Origin: G020354785 sp964461435
GTDB taxonomy: Bacteria; Bacteroidota; Bacteroidia; Bacteroidales; UBA10428
Assembly (NCBI GenBank): GCA_964461435.1
Contig: CAYWUI010000014.1
Span: 1 to 64,000 of the forward strand
Reading direction: 5' to 3'
DNA: 64,000 nt
A model generated the notes under the pieces. That model saw nothing but the letters and a program-made list of their open reading frames with translations. It made no database searches and had not been told where the DNA came from. A program made the translations under genes and the position numbers. Below, piece by piece: positions 1 through 8,273 of this stretch (positions within the stretch are counted from its first letter, which is position 1; every line of letters begins with the position of its first letter).

Positions 1-1065
1 AACTATTACCGGTTTCCTGTAATACTTTTCGACAAGGTACCGTTCATGTTCTGTTTGCAGGTCGATACCCCAGCTTACGGGGTATTCGAAATTCTCTCCT
101 GATTTATCAAGTATCTCAATTGCACTTGTATAAGATATACGTTCAAATCTGTTCTTTATAACAGAACCAAGGCGATTTATTAATTCATTATCATATATAT
201 TGTTCAGGAAGTCCAGGTCATCCTTACATTCATCCAGTATATATTTTATCAGGTATTTGAGAAAATCCTCCGCCAAATCCATGTTATCGTTAATGTCGTA
301 AAATGCTACCTCCGGTTCCACCATCCAGAACTCAGCAAGATGGCGCGGCGTATTCGAGTTCTCGGCACGAAATGTCGGTCCGAAAGTATATATCTGGGAT
401 AATGCCATGGCCCCCAGCTCTCCTTCCAGCTGTCCCGACACCGTTAAATTCGTTTCCCTGCCAAAAAAATCCTCATTATAATCAATTGTCCCGTCTTCTT
501 TCAAAGGAGCATCCTTCATATCAAGGGTTGTCACCCTGAACATTTCACCTGCACCCTCGCAATCGGACCCCGTAATAATAGGAGTATGCAGATAAAAAAA
601 TCCTCTGTCATTGAAATATTTATGAATAGCATACGATACTGCATGCCGCACCCGAAACACCGCTCCGAATGTATTTGTCCGTGGCCTCAGGTGTGCTATC
701 TCCCTTAAAAACTCAAGACTATGTCCTTTCTTCTGTAAAGGATACTCTTCAGCATTGGCTGTGCCATATATTTCGATATCATGGGCCTGTATTTCCATAC
801 TCTGATCTCTGCCAACAGATTTGACAAGCTTTCCTGTGACTCCAATACAAGACCCTGTTGTTATTTGTTTTAACTGATCATCATTAAAATTTGAACCATC
901 TATGACAATCTGGATATTGTGTATAATTGAACCGTCATTGACTGCAATAAATGTAATGCCCTTGCCTCCTCTCTTTGTCCTTACCCACCCCTTTATATGC
1001 ACCTCTTTATTAAAGTCGTTTGCCTTAAGCAGATCTTTAATTTTTGTTCTTTGCTTTTTTGCCAT
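1..1065 (-). CDS. asnS: Asparaginyl-tRNA synthetase, C-terminus cut by the window edge
   Basis: Charges tRNA-Asn with asparagine in the cytoplasm. The minus-strand frame opens with ATG at 1065 (MAKKQRTKIKDLL) and runs off the window at base 1 without a stop. About 355 residues are visible; family members have roughly 460-480, so the C-terminal part with class II motif 3 is missing. An OB-fold anticodon-binding region occupies about residues 17-105. The class II catalytic core follows, with the motif 2 signature FRAEN at about 232-236 and a nearby EFWMVEPE stretch. The GSDCEGAGEMF segment is typical of AsnRS rather than AspRS. The gene lies 143 bp downstream of a TPR protein gene on the same strand, with a terminator hairpin between, so it is probably transcribed separately. 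Confidence 0.95.
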   Translation of the reverse strand, partial: MAKKQRTKIKDLLKANDFNKEVHIKGWVRTKRGGKGITFIAVNDGSIIHNIQIVIDGSNFNDDQLKQITTGSCIGVTGKLVKSVGRDQSMEIQAHDIEIYGTANAEEYPLQKKGHSLEFLREIAHLRPRTNTFGAVFRVRHAVSYAIHKYFNDRGFFYLHTPIITGSDCEGAGEMFRVTTLDMKDAPLKEDGTIDYNEDFFGRETNLTVSGQLEGELGAMALSQIYTFGPTFRAENSNTPRHLAEFWMVEPEVAFYDINDNMDLAEDFLKYLIKYILDECKDDLDFLNNIYDNELINRLGSVIKNRFERISYTSAIEILDKSGENFEYPVSWGIDLQTEHERYLVEKYYRKPVIV

Positions 1066-1153
1066 TTTTGCTTTTTTAAATTCATTGGAACTACCTTACA
1101 AAAATAAGATTTTGCAGATAAATACAAGCCCCATTTTGGCAAATTAAACCAAT

Positions 1154-1183
1154 AAAAAAGGCTGCCCTTTTGAGACAGCCTTT
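1154..1183 (-). terminator. Rho-independent terminator after the TPR gene
   Basis: A perfect 8-bp stem (AAAGGCTG 1157-1164 with CAGCCTTT 1176-1183) encloses an 11-nt loop. Read on the minus strand the hairpin is followed by a run of six T, so it most likely ends transcription of the TPR gene at 1209-2204. The plus-strand T run is weaker. Confidence 0.8.
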
Positions 1184-1208
1184 CTTTATTGAGGTATTAT
1201 AGCCGGTA

Positions 1209-2204
1209 CTATTCACAATTTAAAACATGGTTGATCTCATATTCGGCATTTGTTTTATAATCTCCATATGCTGCCTTTTTATAAGCATCACATGCTTTTT
1301 CATTCTCCCCTTTTTCTTTAAGAGCATTCGCCAGTTCGTAATAAATTCTGGCTTCCTTCACTGCATCGTCTGCTTCATAAGCCAGTGCACTTTTTGCCCT
1401 CTCAATAGCTTTGTCATAATTACCCAGCAGGTTATTAACGGAGGCAAGAATGTAATATAAATCAGGATCTTCATTATTAAATTCCAATGCCAGCTCAATA
1501 TATTTTATTACATCTTCATATTTTTTTGCTGATATTGCCTCATTTCCTTTAATTTTAAAATAATTACTCCCCGATTCTTTAGCCACATTAACGATAGATG
1601 TGTCATTCGCTTTTTCTGCAAACTCAATGGCGTTCCTTGTTGTTTCCAGGAATCCTTCTTCATCTCCCTGCTTCTTGCATATAAGACTCTTCATATAGTA
1701 GGCTTTATAGTATTCCGGCTCAAGTCCTATTGCCTTATTATAATCTGCTAAAGCTCCCTCAAAATCATTATTGCCATATTTATTCCCTGCTCTCATATTA
1801 TATAGCTGGGGTACTATCTTTGAAGCTTTCGCGCTCACACTGGGTTCATTATACTTATCAGCTACCTTAATAGTCTCTTCAAATTTTTCAATTGCCTCAT
1901 CAAGCTTTTTCTCATTATATAATTTTAGGGCTAATTGGTAATATAATGCGGGCAGTTTTGATTCTATCTGTATTATCATCTCTTCAGCCTCTATAGAGTC
2001 TACTGTTCCAAGTTTCAAATATATATCGATACATTCATCAAAATGTGCTATAGCCTCATTCAGGCTATTTGACTGTATAGCACTGACTCCACTATTATAT
2101 GCTGCCCTAAAATCATCGAGTGTCTGGCCCGAAGAAATACCGCCAACTGCCAGAAGTGATACAGATATAATAAATGCCCTCAATATCAATTTGTTAAATT
2201 TCAT
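1209..2204 (-). CDS. Secreted/periplasmic TPR-repeat protein
   Basis: 331 residues. A signal peptide is visible at 1-26 (hydrophobic core ILRAFIISVSLLAVGG, likely cleavage before Gln27). The rest is made of helical TPR-like units: helix pairs with small and aromatic residues spaced as in TPRs occur around residues 30-65, 85-115, 140-175, 215-250, 250-280 and 285-320. The C-terminus carries two Cys (ACDAYKKA and VLNCE), which could form a disulfide. TPR proteins are scaffolds for protein-protein contacts, and no catalytic motif is present. The partner is unknown. The gene appears monocistronic: a terminator follows it, and the NUDIX gene upstream is about 190 bp away. Confidence 0.8.
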   Translation of the reverse strand: MKFNKLILRAFIISVSLLAVGGISSGQTLDDFRAAYNSGVSAIQSNSLNEAIAHFDECIDIYLKLGTVDSIEAEEMIIQIESKLPALYYQLALKLYNEKKLDEAIEKFEETIKVADKYNEPSVSAKASKIVPQLYNMRAGNKYGNNDFEGALADYNKAIGLEPEYYKAYYMKSLICKKQGDEEGFLETTRNAIEFAEKANDTSIVNVAKESGSNYFKIKGNEAISAKKYEDVIKYIELALEFNNEDPDLYYILASVNNLLGNYDKAIERAKSALAYEADDAVKEARIYYELANALKEKGENEKACDAYKKAAYGDYKTNAEYEINHVLNCE

Positions 2205-2393
2205 TATTGTAAAATTTAAGTTAATGAATAAAAATAATTTACAAATATAGCCAGATCATTTAATTATTAAAATCATTTATTTTTTCTTTAGCAACGAAAA
2301 TGCCAATATTTCAGGCATGAAACCCGTCACTTCTTATGTTATAAAGGAATCTTATGATGAACCACAGAGTTTCAGGTACTAACCCCCTGCAGA

Positions 2394-3029
2394 TCACCGG
2401 ACTTTCTTGAAAGAATATAATCCCTGTTCCCGGGCACACTTCAATATTACTCCCGATTTAACATACTCATTTAGATACCGTCCGGCTGCTCCCCTAACCG
2501 GCAATATATTATTAAACAGCTGTTCCAGGTCTGATAGTCCGAATTGCCGGGGTAACAGATCATGTCCGAAAAGTCCTAATTTTATTAGCTCGTTAAGTCT
2601 TTTCAGGGCAACAGGAATAATCTCATTATGATCAAATGCCAGCGAAGGCATTTTGTTAACAGGAAACCAGGCTGCCTTTTTTGCATCATCACCGGCCCTG
2701 ACCAGAGCATTATCATAATTTATAAATCCATAAAAAAATACGGTAACTGTGCGTCCCCTTGGATCTCTTCCCAGCTTGCTGACAGTTACCAGTTGCTCAA
2801 GATTCTTTGCTGCCAGTCCCGTCTCCTCCCCAAGTTCACGGAAAGCACATTCTTCGGCTGTTTCTTCCATTTCAATGAATCCGCCGGGGAAAGCCCACTC
2901 CCCCTGAAAAGGCATATGATTCCTTTCTATCAGTAAAACCAGAAGCTCTCCCTTATTATATGAAAACATAATTATGTCTGTCGTCAGGGCAGGCCTTGGA
3001 AAATCATAACAATATTGAGCCATATCCAT
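2394..3029 (-). CDS. NUDIX hydrolase with a C-terminal winged-helix-like tail
   Basis: A NUDIX box (GGFIEMEETAEE, then REXXEEXG as RELGEETG) shows Mg-dependent hydrolysis of a nucleoside-diphosphate-linked substrate. The remainder (LSDLEQLFNNILPVRGAAGRYL onward, given here in part) resembles the winged-helix C-terminus of the ADP-ribose-pyrophosphatase/NrtR-type subgroup, so the protein could be an NAD-related hydrolase or a regulator; the substrate cannot be read from sequence. The longest frame begins at 3062, but its extra N-terminus (MCFWIYIF) comes from AT-rich intergenic DNA. The family-like sequence begins at MDMAQYCYDFPRP, so I place the start at 3029, with 3023 equally possible. No clear Shine-Dalgarno sequence. 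Confidence 0.8.
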   Translation of the reverse strand: MDMAQYCYDFPRPALTTDIIMFSYNKGELLVLLIERNHMPFQGEWAFPGGFIEMEETAEECAFRELGEETGLAAKNLEQLVTVSKLGRDPRGRTVTVFFYGFINYDNALVRAGDDAKKAAWFPVNKMPSLAFDHNEIIPVALKRLNELIKLGLFGHDLLPRQFGLSDLEQLFNNILPVRGAAGRYLNEYVKSGVILKCAREQGLYSFKKVR

Positions 3030-3067
3030 AAGTAATTTAAAAATATAAATCCAAAAGCACATGTATT

Positions 3068-3179
3068 AATGCATAAATCCTAAAGTATAAATTTTAAAGC
3101 ATAAGTTCTAAAGTATAAATGTTAAAACTTAAAATCTGAAAAATAAGTTTCAAAGTATAAGTTTTAAATAACAAATTTA
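3068..3179. repeat. Degenerate 14-bp AT-rich tandem repeat
   Basis: About eight imperfect copies of a 14-bp unit close to AAAGTATAAATTTT occur in tandem, for example AAAGTATAAATTTT, AAAGCATAAGTTCT, AAAGTATAAATGTT and AAAGTATAAGTTTT. They occupy much of the 342-bp gene-free stretch between the NUDIX gene and the gldA-like gene. Apart from the promoter near 3310-3341 nothing else is visible in that stretch. Function unknown; the repeat could simply be slippage in AT-rich DNA. Confidence 0.6.
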
Positions 3180-3309
3180 ACCGTATTAACATAAATCGAT
3201 ATAATAATTTCACGTATAAATAAGTTTATAAGCTGAAATTGAAAGAAGAAAAATATATTTATTCTTTTGTTTTATCATTTTATGTATCTTGGAACTTATA
3301 ATAACGTGA

Positions 3310-3341
3310 TTGTTACCTGAAATCATAATTTACTAAATTTG
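3310..3341 (+). promoter_or_regulatory. Bacteroidetes-type promoter for the gldA-like gene
   Basis: TTG at 3310-3312 is followed after 21 bp by TAAATTTG at 3334-3341, a full match to the Bacteroidetes TTG / TAnnTTTG housekeeping consensus. Transcription would start about 25-30 nt before the ATG at 3372. Confidence 0.65.
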
Positions 3342-3371
3342 TGCATGTACTTGCAATAAAAAAAACTCCTG

Positions 3372-4283
3372 ATGTCAATAGTGGTTGAAAATGTAACAAA
3401 GAAATATGGTTCGCAACTGGCCCTGAAAAATATTTCCTTCAATGTCAAATCAGGAGAAATTGCGGGATTTATCGGTCCGAACGGAGCCGGAAAAAGCACA
3501 ATGATGAAAATTATCTGCGGCATAATAGCCCCGGATGCAGGGCACGTTAAGGTTAAAGATTATGATGTCATCAGTGATCCTGCTTATGTTAAGCCGTCAA
3601 TAGGATACCTGGCGGAGAATAATCCCTTATATAATGATTTATATATTGGCGAATATCTGCATTATCTCTCAGGTATATATAAGCTCGGGGAAAAAGCAGG
3701 CTCACGTATTAAAGATACTATAAGGTTAACCGGACTGGAAAGAGAGGCTAACAAAAAAATCGGGGAACTGTCAAAGGGTTACAGACAACGTGTCGGACTG
3801 GCACAGGCAATACTTCATAATCCCGATGTCCTTATACTCGATGAGCCTACGTCGGGTCTTGACCCTAATCAAATTATTGAAATAAGAAACTTAATCTATG
3901 AGCTGGGGAAAAAGAAAACTATCCTGCTTTCAACGCATATTATGCAGGAAGTAGAAGCAATATGCGACAGGGTGCTTATAATTAATAACGGTGAAATTTT
4001 AGCTGATGATAAAGCTAAAAATCTTCATTCCTATGGTAAAAAATCATCGTACACAATACTTGTAGAATTTAATGTGCCTGTAGACGAACCTGCACTTATG
4101 AAAATAGGGGGGATTGAAAAAATAAAAGCGGTTAATGACTGTAGCTGGCTTATACAGCCCCTGGAAAACAAGGATATAAGACAGGAAATATTCAAATTTG
4201 CCGTGGAAAACAATCTGACAGTTTTATCACTTAGCAAGAAAGATAAAAGCCTGGAGGAAGTTTTTCATGAACTAACAAATTAG
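3372..4283 (+). CDS. gldA: ABC transporter ATP-binding protein, GldA-like
   Basis: 303 residues, the usual GldA length (about 300). Seen: Walker A GPNGAGKST at 35-43, ABC signature LSKGYRQ at 133-139, Walker B LILDEP at 154-159, D-loop SGLDPNQ and H-loop His189. The start MSIVVENVTKKYG and the IGYLAENNPLYNDLY segment resemble GldA of gliding Flavobacterium, where GldA with GldF and GldG forms an ABC complex required for gliding. The permease genes gldF and gldG are not next to it here, since metK follows, so assignment to gliding is by family resemblance only. It could serve another ABC-2 type exporter. A consensus promoter lies just upstream. Confidence 0.8.
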   Translation: MSIVVENVTKKYGSQLALKNISFNVKSGEIAGFIGPNGAGKSTMMKIICGIIAPDAGHVKVKDYDVISDPAYVKPSIGYLAENNPLYNDLYIGEYLHYLSGIYKLGEKAGSRIKDTIRLTGLEREANKKIGELSKGYRQRVGLAQAILHNPDVLILDEPTSGLDPNQIIEIRNLIYELGKKKTILLSTHIMQEVEAICDRVLIINNGEILADDKAKNLHSYGKKSSYTILVEFNVPVDEPALMKIGGIEKIKAVNDCSWLIQPLENKDIRQEIFKFAVENNLTVLSLSKKDKSLEEVFHELTN

Positions 4284-4393
4284 TAAATATTAGTGCATTA
4301 AATCAAGTGAGTATTTTTTTAATCTGAAAATATAAATATATTTACCGGTTCTAAATAAAAAGTAACAAAGCATTAATTAATAAAAGAATTATT

Positions 4394-5644
4394 ATGGGAT
4401 ATTTATTTACATCTGAATCAGTATCTGAGGGACATCCTGATAAAGTAGCAGACCAGATATCTGATGCGCTGCTCGATGAATTTTTAAGATATGATCCTGA
4501 TTCCAAAGTTGCGTGTGAAACATTGGTAACAACAGGACTGGTTATTTTAAGCGGTGAAGTAAAAACAAATGCATACGTTGATGTCCAGCAACTGGCAAGA
4601 AATGTCATAAGAAAAATCGGCTATACGGTATCTGACTATATGTTTGAAGCCGATTCATGCGGAGTGATATCAGCCATCCATGAACAATCACAGGATATAA
4701 ACAGGGGTGTTGAGAGAGGGTCCGAAGAAGAACAGGGAGCCGGGGACCAGGGCATGATGTTTGGTTATGCAACGAAAGAAACAGATAACTATATGCCCCT
4801 TTCCCTGGAATTGTCTCACCTGCTGTTAAAAGAACTTGCTGTAATACGAAGGGAGAGAAAAGAAATGACTTACGTGCGGCCTGACTCAAAATCGCAGGTC
4901 ACTATTGAATATGGAGCTGACAACCAGCCGCAACATATCCATACTATAGTTGTTTCCACACAGCATGATGAGTTTGATACCGATGAAAAAATGATTGTCC
5001 GCATTAAGACAGACATCAAAAATATCCTTATTCCCCGGGTTCTCTCAAAATTACCTGAACGCGTAAAGAAACTGTTTGGCAACAATTATATTTTACATGT
5101 TAATCCTACAGGAAAATTCGTTATCGGCGGCCCCCATGGAGATACCGGACTAACAGGAAGGAAGGTTATAGTAGACACATACGGCGGTAAAGGTGCACAC
5201 GGCGGCGGTGCATTTTCAGGAAAGGACTGTTCAAAAGTTGACCGCTCGGCAGCCTATGCAACACGCCACATAGCAAAAAACCTTGTGGCTGCGGGCGTAG
5301 CCGATGAAGTGCTGGTTCAGATAGCCTATGCTATTGGTATCGCCGAACCTGTCGGCCTATATATTAATACTTATAATACCGCCAGGGTAAAGGAAAGTGA
5401 TGCAGAGATAGCTGTTAAAATAAGGGAGATGTTTGACTTGAGGCCCAGCTCCATAATAAAAAGATTCGGACTTAAGAACCCTATATTCCTGCCCACCGCT
5501 GCATACGGACATATGGGAAGAATTCCCTATTTCGATAACATCACAATTTACAGGAATAATGTGCCCGAAACCAAAAAGGTGGAATTCTTTACATGGGAAA
5601 AAACAGATTATGTAGATAAAATAAGAGCAGCATTTAAACTTTAA
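4394..5644 (+). CDS. metK: S-adenosylmethionine synthetase
   Basis: Makes S-adenosylmethionine from methionine and ATP in the cytoplasm. 416 residues, within the family range. The ATP-binding motif GHPDKVADQ is at 13-21, the hexapeptide region GAGDQGMMFGYA at 115-126 and the Gly-rich P-loop GGGAFSGKD at about 270-278, all intact. The preceding 110 bp are AT-rich, and I see no SAM riboswitch fold in them. It reads in the same direction as the gldA-like gene but is probably expressed independently. Confidence 0.97.
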   Translation: MGYLFTSESVSEGHPDKVADQISDALLDEFLRYDPDSKVACETLVTTGLVILSGEVKTNAYVDVQQLARNVIRKIGYTVSDYMFEADSCGVISAIHEQSQDINRGVERGSEEEQGAGDQGMMFGYATKETDNYMPLSLELSHLLLKELAVIRRERKEMTYVRPDSKSQVTIEYGADNQPQHIHTIVVSTQHDEFDTDEKMIVRIKTDIKNILIPRVLSKLPERVKKLFGNNYILHVNPTGKFVIGGPHGDTGLTGRKVIVDTYGGKGAHGGGAFSGKDCSKVDRSAAYATRHIAKNLVAAGVADEVLVQIAYAIGIAEPVGLYINTYNTARVKESDAEIAVKIREMFDLRPSSIIKRFGLKNPIFLPTAAYGHMGRIPYFDNITIYRNNVPETKKVEFFTWEKTDYVDKIRAAFKL

Positions 5645-5735
5645 TTAGAATTAGTCAAATAAAACTTTTTTAAAATTGTAAAAATTACTATTTTGCTCAT
5701 TATAAAAGAATTCCTAATTAATAGATAAAATCAAA

Positions 5736-6218
5736 ATGAAACCTATAACGTTAATCCTAATTTTATTTGCCTTCTTAACATTTTCCCTGTCTGGACAAAA
5801 CCTTGTACCTGCCCTGATAAAACTTAAAGATGGAGGTAATGTCGATGTTTATCATTTCGGACAGCTTGAGTGTAACAAAACCAGGTATTTCGACAGTTAT
5901 ATCATGCTTAAAGGAAGATATGAAAACATCCCTACAGAGATCAAAGATTACAATACTATAAGTAAAATGGTCTTAGTTGGCTTTGATGATCCTCCTGTTG
6001 CATCAGTGGGAAATGAAAAGGCAAGAATTACTGTTTATAAAAGAAACGGAGTAATTGTCGACCTCGTTGATGCCGAACTATTTTTGTCCTGCTACGGGGT
6101 GGATGAAAAATATAACCAGATTAAGGTACAGATAATGAATCCGCTGACAGAAAAGGTTGTTGAGAGAACAATCGACGTGAGAGATATAGACTCTATAATC
6201 TTTAAGGAAGTAAATTAA
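5736..6218 (+). CDS. Small secreted protein of unknown function
   Basis: 160 residues with a clear signal peptide (MKPITLILILFAFLTFSLSG, likely cleavage before Gln21). The mature part begins LVPALIKLKDGGNVDVY and ends DIRD-type text DVRDIDSIIFKEV. A DGG..V.VY start and a DIDSIIF element resemble a short motif found at the N-terminus of many Bacteroidetes secreted proteins, two more of which lie at 9925 and 10405. No enzyme motif, lipobox or T9SS tail is visible. It lies 91 bp after metK and converges on ispG. Function unknown. Confidence 0.65.
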   Translation: MKPITLILILFAFLTFSLSGQNLVPALIKLKDGGNVDVYHFGQLECNKTRYFDSYIMLKGRYENIPTEIKDYNTISKMVLVGFDDPPVASVGNEKARITVYKRNGVIVDLVDAELFLSCYGVDEKYNQIKVQIMNPLTEKVVERTIDVRDIDSIIFKEVN

Positions 6219-6235
6219 TATATCATAAACGATGC

Positions 6236-8125
6236 TTATGCTTGCGGGGGCTCCTTCCAGTCCCCGTTTTCTTTTATTAAAGAAATTAACTCCTCCACTG
6301 CCTCTTCTTCCGCTATGTTTTTTTTGACCGCTGTCCTTGCTTTATAGAGAGTTACCTTATTCTTTCCTGTGCCCACATAACCGTAATCAGCATCCGCCAT
6401 CTCGCCCGGTCCGTTTACAATACATCCCATAACAGCAATCTTCAATCCTTTTAAATGTGAAGTCCTTTTACGAATTTTAATAACTACCTCCTGTATGTTA
6501 AAATTGGTCCTCCCGCATGAAGGACAGGATATATATTCTGTTCCCGATATTCTAACCCTTGCCGCCTGCAAAATACCAAAGGTTGTTGAAACTATTTCAC
6601 TGGCTTCAATATTCCCTGAATTTGTGAGCCATAATCCGTCACCCAGTCCGTCCAGGAATAAGCCCCCTGTGTCAGCCGCGCTCTTGAGCCTAAAATCCTC
6701 ACTTTCAGTTTCATGATAATCCCTCCTGATAATTACAGGTACATTGCAGCTTCTGTTTATTAACTCACAGAATAAAGCCCTCTGTTCTGCAAATCCGTTA
6801 ATATTATTGGTTTCCGATACCAGTATAATTGTTGAATCGGCACAAATCTCCCTGATAACGCGATCATTTAATTCATCATAAAATATTTTTACAAAATTCA
6901 TCTTGTCTGACTTTTCCCGTTCGCTAAAATAATCTGCTAAAGAAAAAAGAGGAAAATAATTATGCTTTATACCCTTATATCCTTGCCACTTTTTAGAGTC
7001 CATAATTATTCCTTTGGCCTCAGGAATGTCAATTTCAGTATCAATATCATTCACATACAAATAATCCGGTGCCTTATTACTGTTAAATGAAAAACCTTCC
7101 TTTCCCATATTCGCCACTACAACCGGATGATATTCACCACCGGTATTATTTACAGCAATTGTTTTTCTTTTATCATATCGAAACGGATTAAGAGGATAGC
7201 CCGATAAAGGCTTTATTGATTCATGGCTGCCGCGGTCCATAAAATAATTAACCAGTTTCCTGGCAACAGGTATCTCCTCTTCAGGATCTTCAGTAAGTGA
7301 TATACGGACAGTATCTCCTATGCCATCAGCCAGCAAGGCCCCTGCTCCGACAGCAGATTTTATCCTTCCGTCATCACCCTCCCCGGCTTCAGTCACTCCA
7401 ATATGCAAGGGAAAATGCATACCTTCCTTAAGCATCTTATTCACCAGTAACCTTGTTGACTGTACCATAATCTGTGTATTACTGGCTTTCATAGATATCA
7501 CCACCTTACTAAAATTCTCCTGCCTGCAAATTCTCAGGTACTCCATTGCAGATTCTGCCATTCCCCCGGGAGTATCGCCATATCTGCTCATAATCCTTTC
7601 AGATAAGGAACCGTGATTTGTTCCTATGCGCAAGGCTGTGTTATTTTTTTTACAGACATCAAGAAGCGGAATAAACTTTTCTTTTATGTTTTCAATCCCC
7701 CTGGAATACTCATTTTCAGTGTATCCTGATTTTTTAGATTTTTTCCTGTCGGCAAAATTTCCCGGGTTGATCCTTATCTTCTCAACAATTGCTGCTGCAT
7801 GTTCAGCAATAACAGGATTAAAATGAATATCAGCAATTACCGGCGTGACATATCCTTTATGCCTGAGCTCGGAAACAATAGCGGACAAATTTTCAACATC
7901 CTTAACCGAGGGGACGGCGATTCTCACATAATCGGCCCCTGCATTAATCATCCTTATGCACTGGTTTACTGTGGCCTTTATATCCCCCGTACCGGTATTA
8001 GTCATTGATTGCACCCTGACGGGATTGCCGGCACCCACAGTTACTTTACCTATATTGACTTCATCCGTTTTTCTGCGTGAATATTGTGTAAAACTATTAC
8101 AATATTTATTAGGGACAGCGCCCAT
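6236..8125 (-). CDS. ispG: 4-hydroxy-3-methylbut-2-enyl diphosphate synthase (long, Bacteroidete form)
   Basis: Penultimate step of the MEP isoprenoid pathway: converts MEcPP to HMBPP with a [4Fe-4S] cluster. 629 residues: an N-terminal TIM barrel (RVQSMTNTGTGD near residue 40, then FADRKKS, GTNHGSLS, VISMKASN), a middle insertion of about 200 residues as in plant, Chlamydia and Bacteroidete enzymes, and the cluster domain with Cys534, Cys537 (CPSCGR) and Cys568 (CIVNGPGE). The only usable start, ATG at 8125, lies inside a dispersed inverted repeat (8111-8204), so the first residues MGAVP are repeat-encoded. No in-frame Met occurs between it and the conserved region. It is divergent from the fusion gene at 8274. 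Confidence 0.95.
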   Translation of the reverse strand: MGAVPNKYCNSFTQYSRRKTDEVNIGKVTVGAGNPVRVQSMTNTGTGDIKATVNQCIRMINAGADYVRIAVPSVKDVENLSAIVSELRHKGYVTPVIADIHFNPVIAEHAAAIVEKIRINPGNFADRKKSKKSGYTENEYSRGIENIKEKFIPLLDVCKKNNTALRIGTNHGSLSERIMSRYGDTPGGMAESAMEYLRICRQENFSKVVISMKASNTQIMVQSTRLLVNKMLKEGMHFPLHIGVTEAGEGDDGRIKSAVGAGALLADGIGDTVRISLTEDPEEEIPVARKLVNYFMDRGSHESIKPLSGYPLNPFRYDKRKTIAVNNTGGEYHPVVVANMGKEGFSFNSNKAPDYLYVNDIDTEIDIPEAKGIIMDSKKWQGYKGIKHNYFPLFSLADYFSEREKSDKMNFVKIFYDELNDRVIREICADSTIILVSETNNINGFAEQRALFCELINRSCNVPVIIRRDYHETESEDFRLKSAADTGGLFLDGLGDGLWLTNSGNIEASEIVSTTFGILQAARVRISGTEYISCPSCGRTNFNIQEVVIKIRKRTSHLKGLKIAVMGCIVNGPGEMADADYGYVGTGKNKVTLYKARTAVKKNIAEEEAVEELISLIKENGDWKEPPQA

Positions 8126-8204
8126 ATTTTTTCATTTTAAGAGGGACCACTTCAAAAGGGACAGCATCCATTTAATATGGGGAAAAAATATGGGCGCTGT
8201 CCCT
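8111..8204. repeat. Dispersed inverted-repeat element, copy A (MITE/REP-like)
   Basis: A 94-bp unit bounded by perfect 22-bp inverted repeats: AGGGACAGCGCCCATATT at 8111 onward, and its complement ending GGGCGCTGTCCCT at 8204. A degenerate internal copy (AGGGACAGCATCCAT) lies near 8157-8171. It sits in the divergent intergenic region between ispG and the gene at 8274 and contains the ispG start codon. Related copies are at 9821-9896 and 36184-36359. No transposase is encoded. Confidence 0.85.
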
Positions 8205-8273
8205 ATAAATTAATGTCAAAAATAGTAATTCAGCATTAAATATTTTATATTTACCTGTAGCCATATTATTATT

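Noticed and set aside
4284..4393. SAM riboswitch before metK
   Set aside because: No paired elements or conserved riboswitch core seen in this AT-rich interval.
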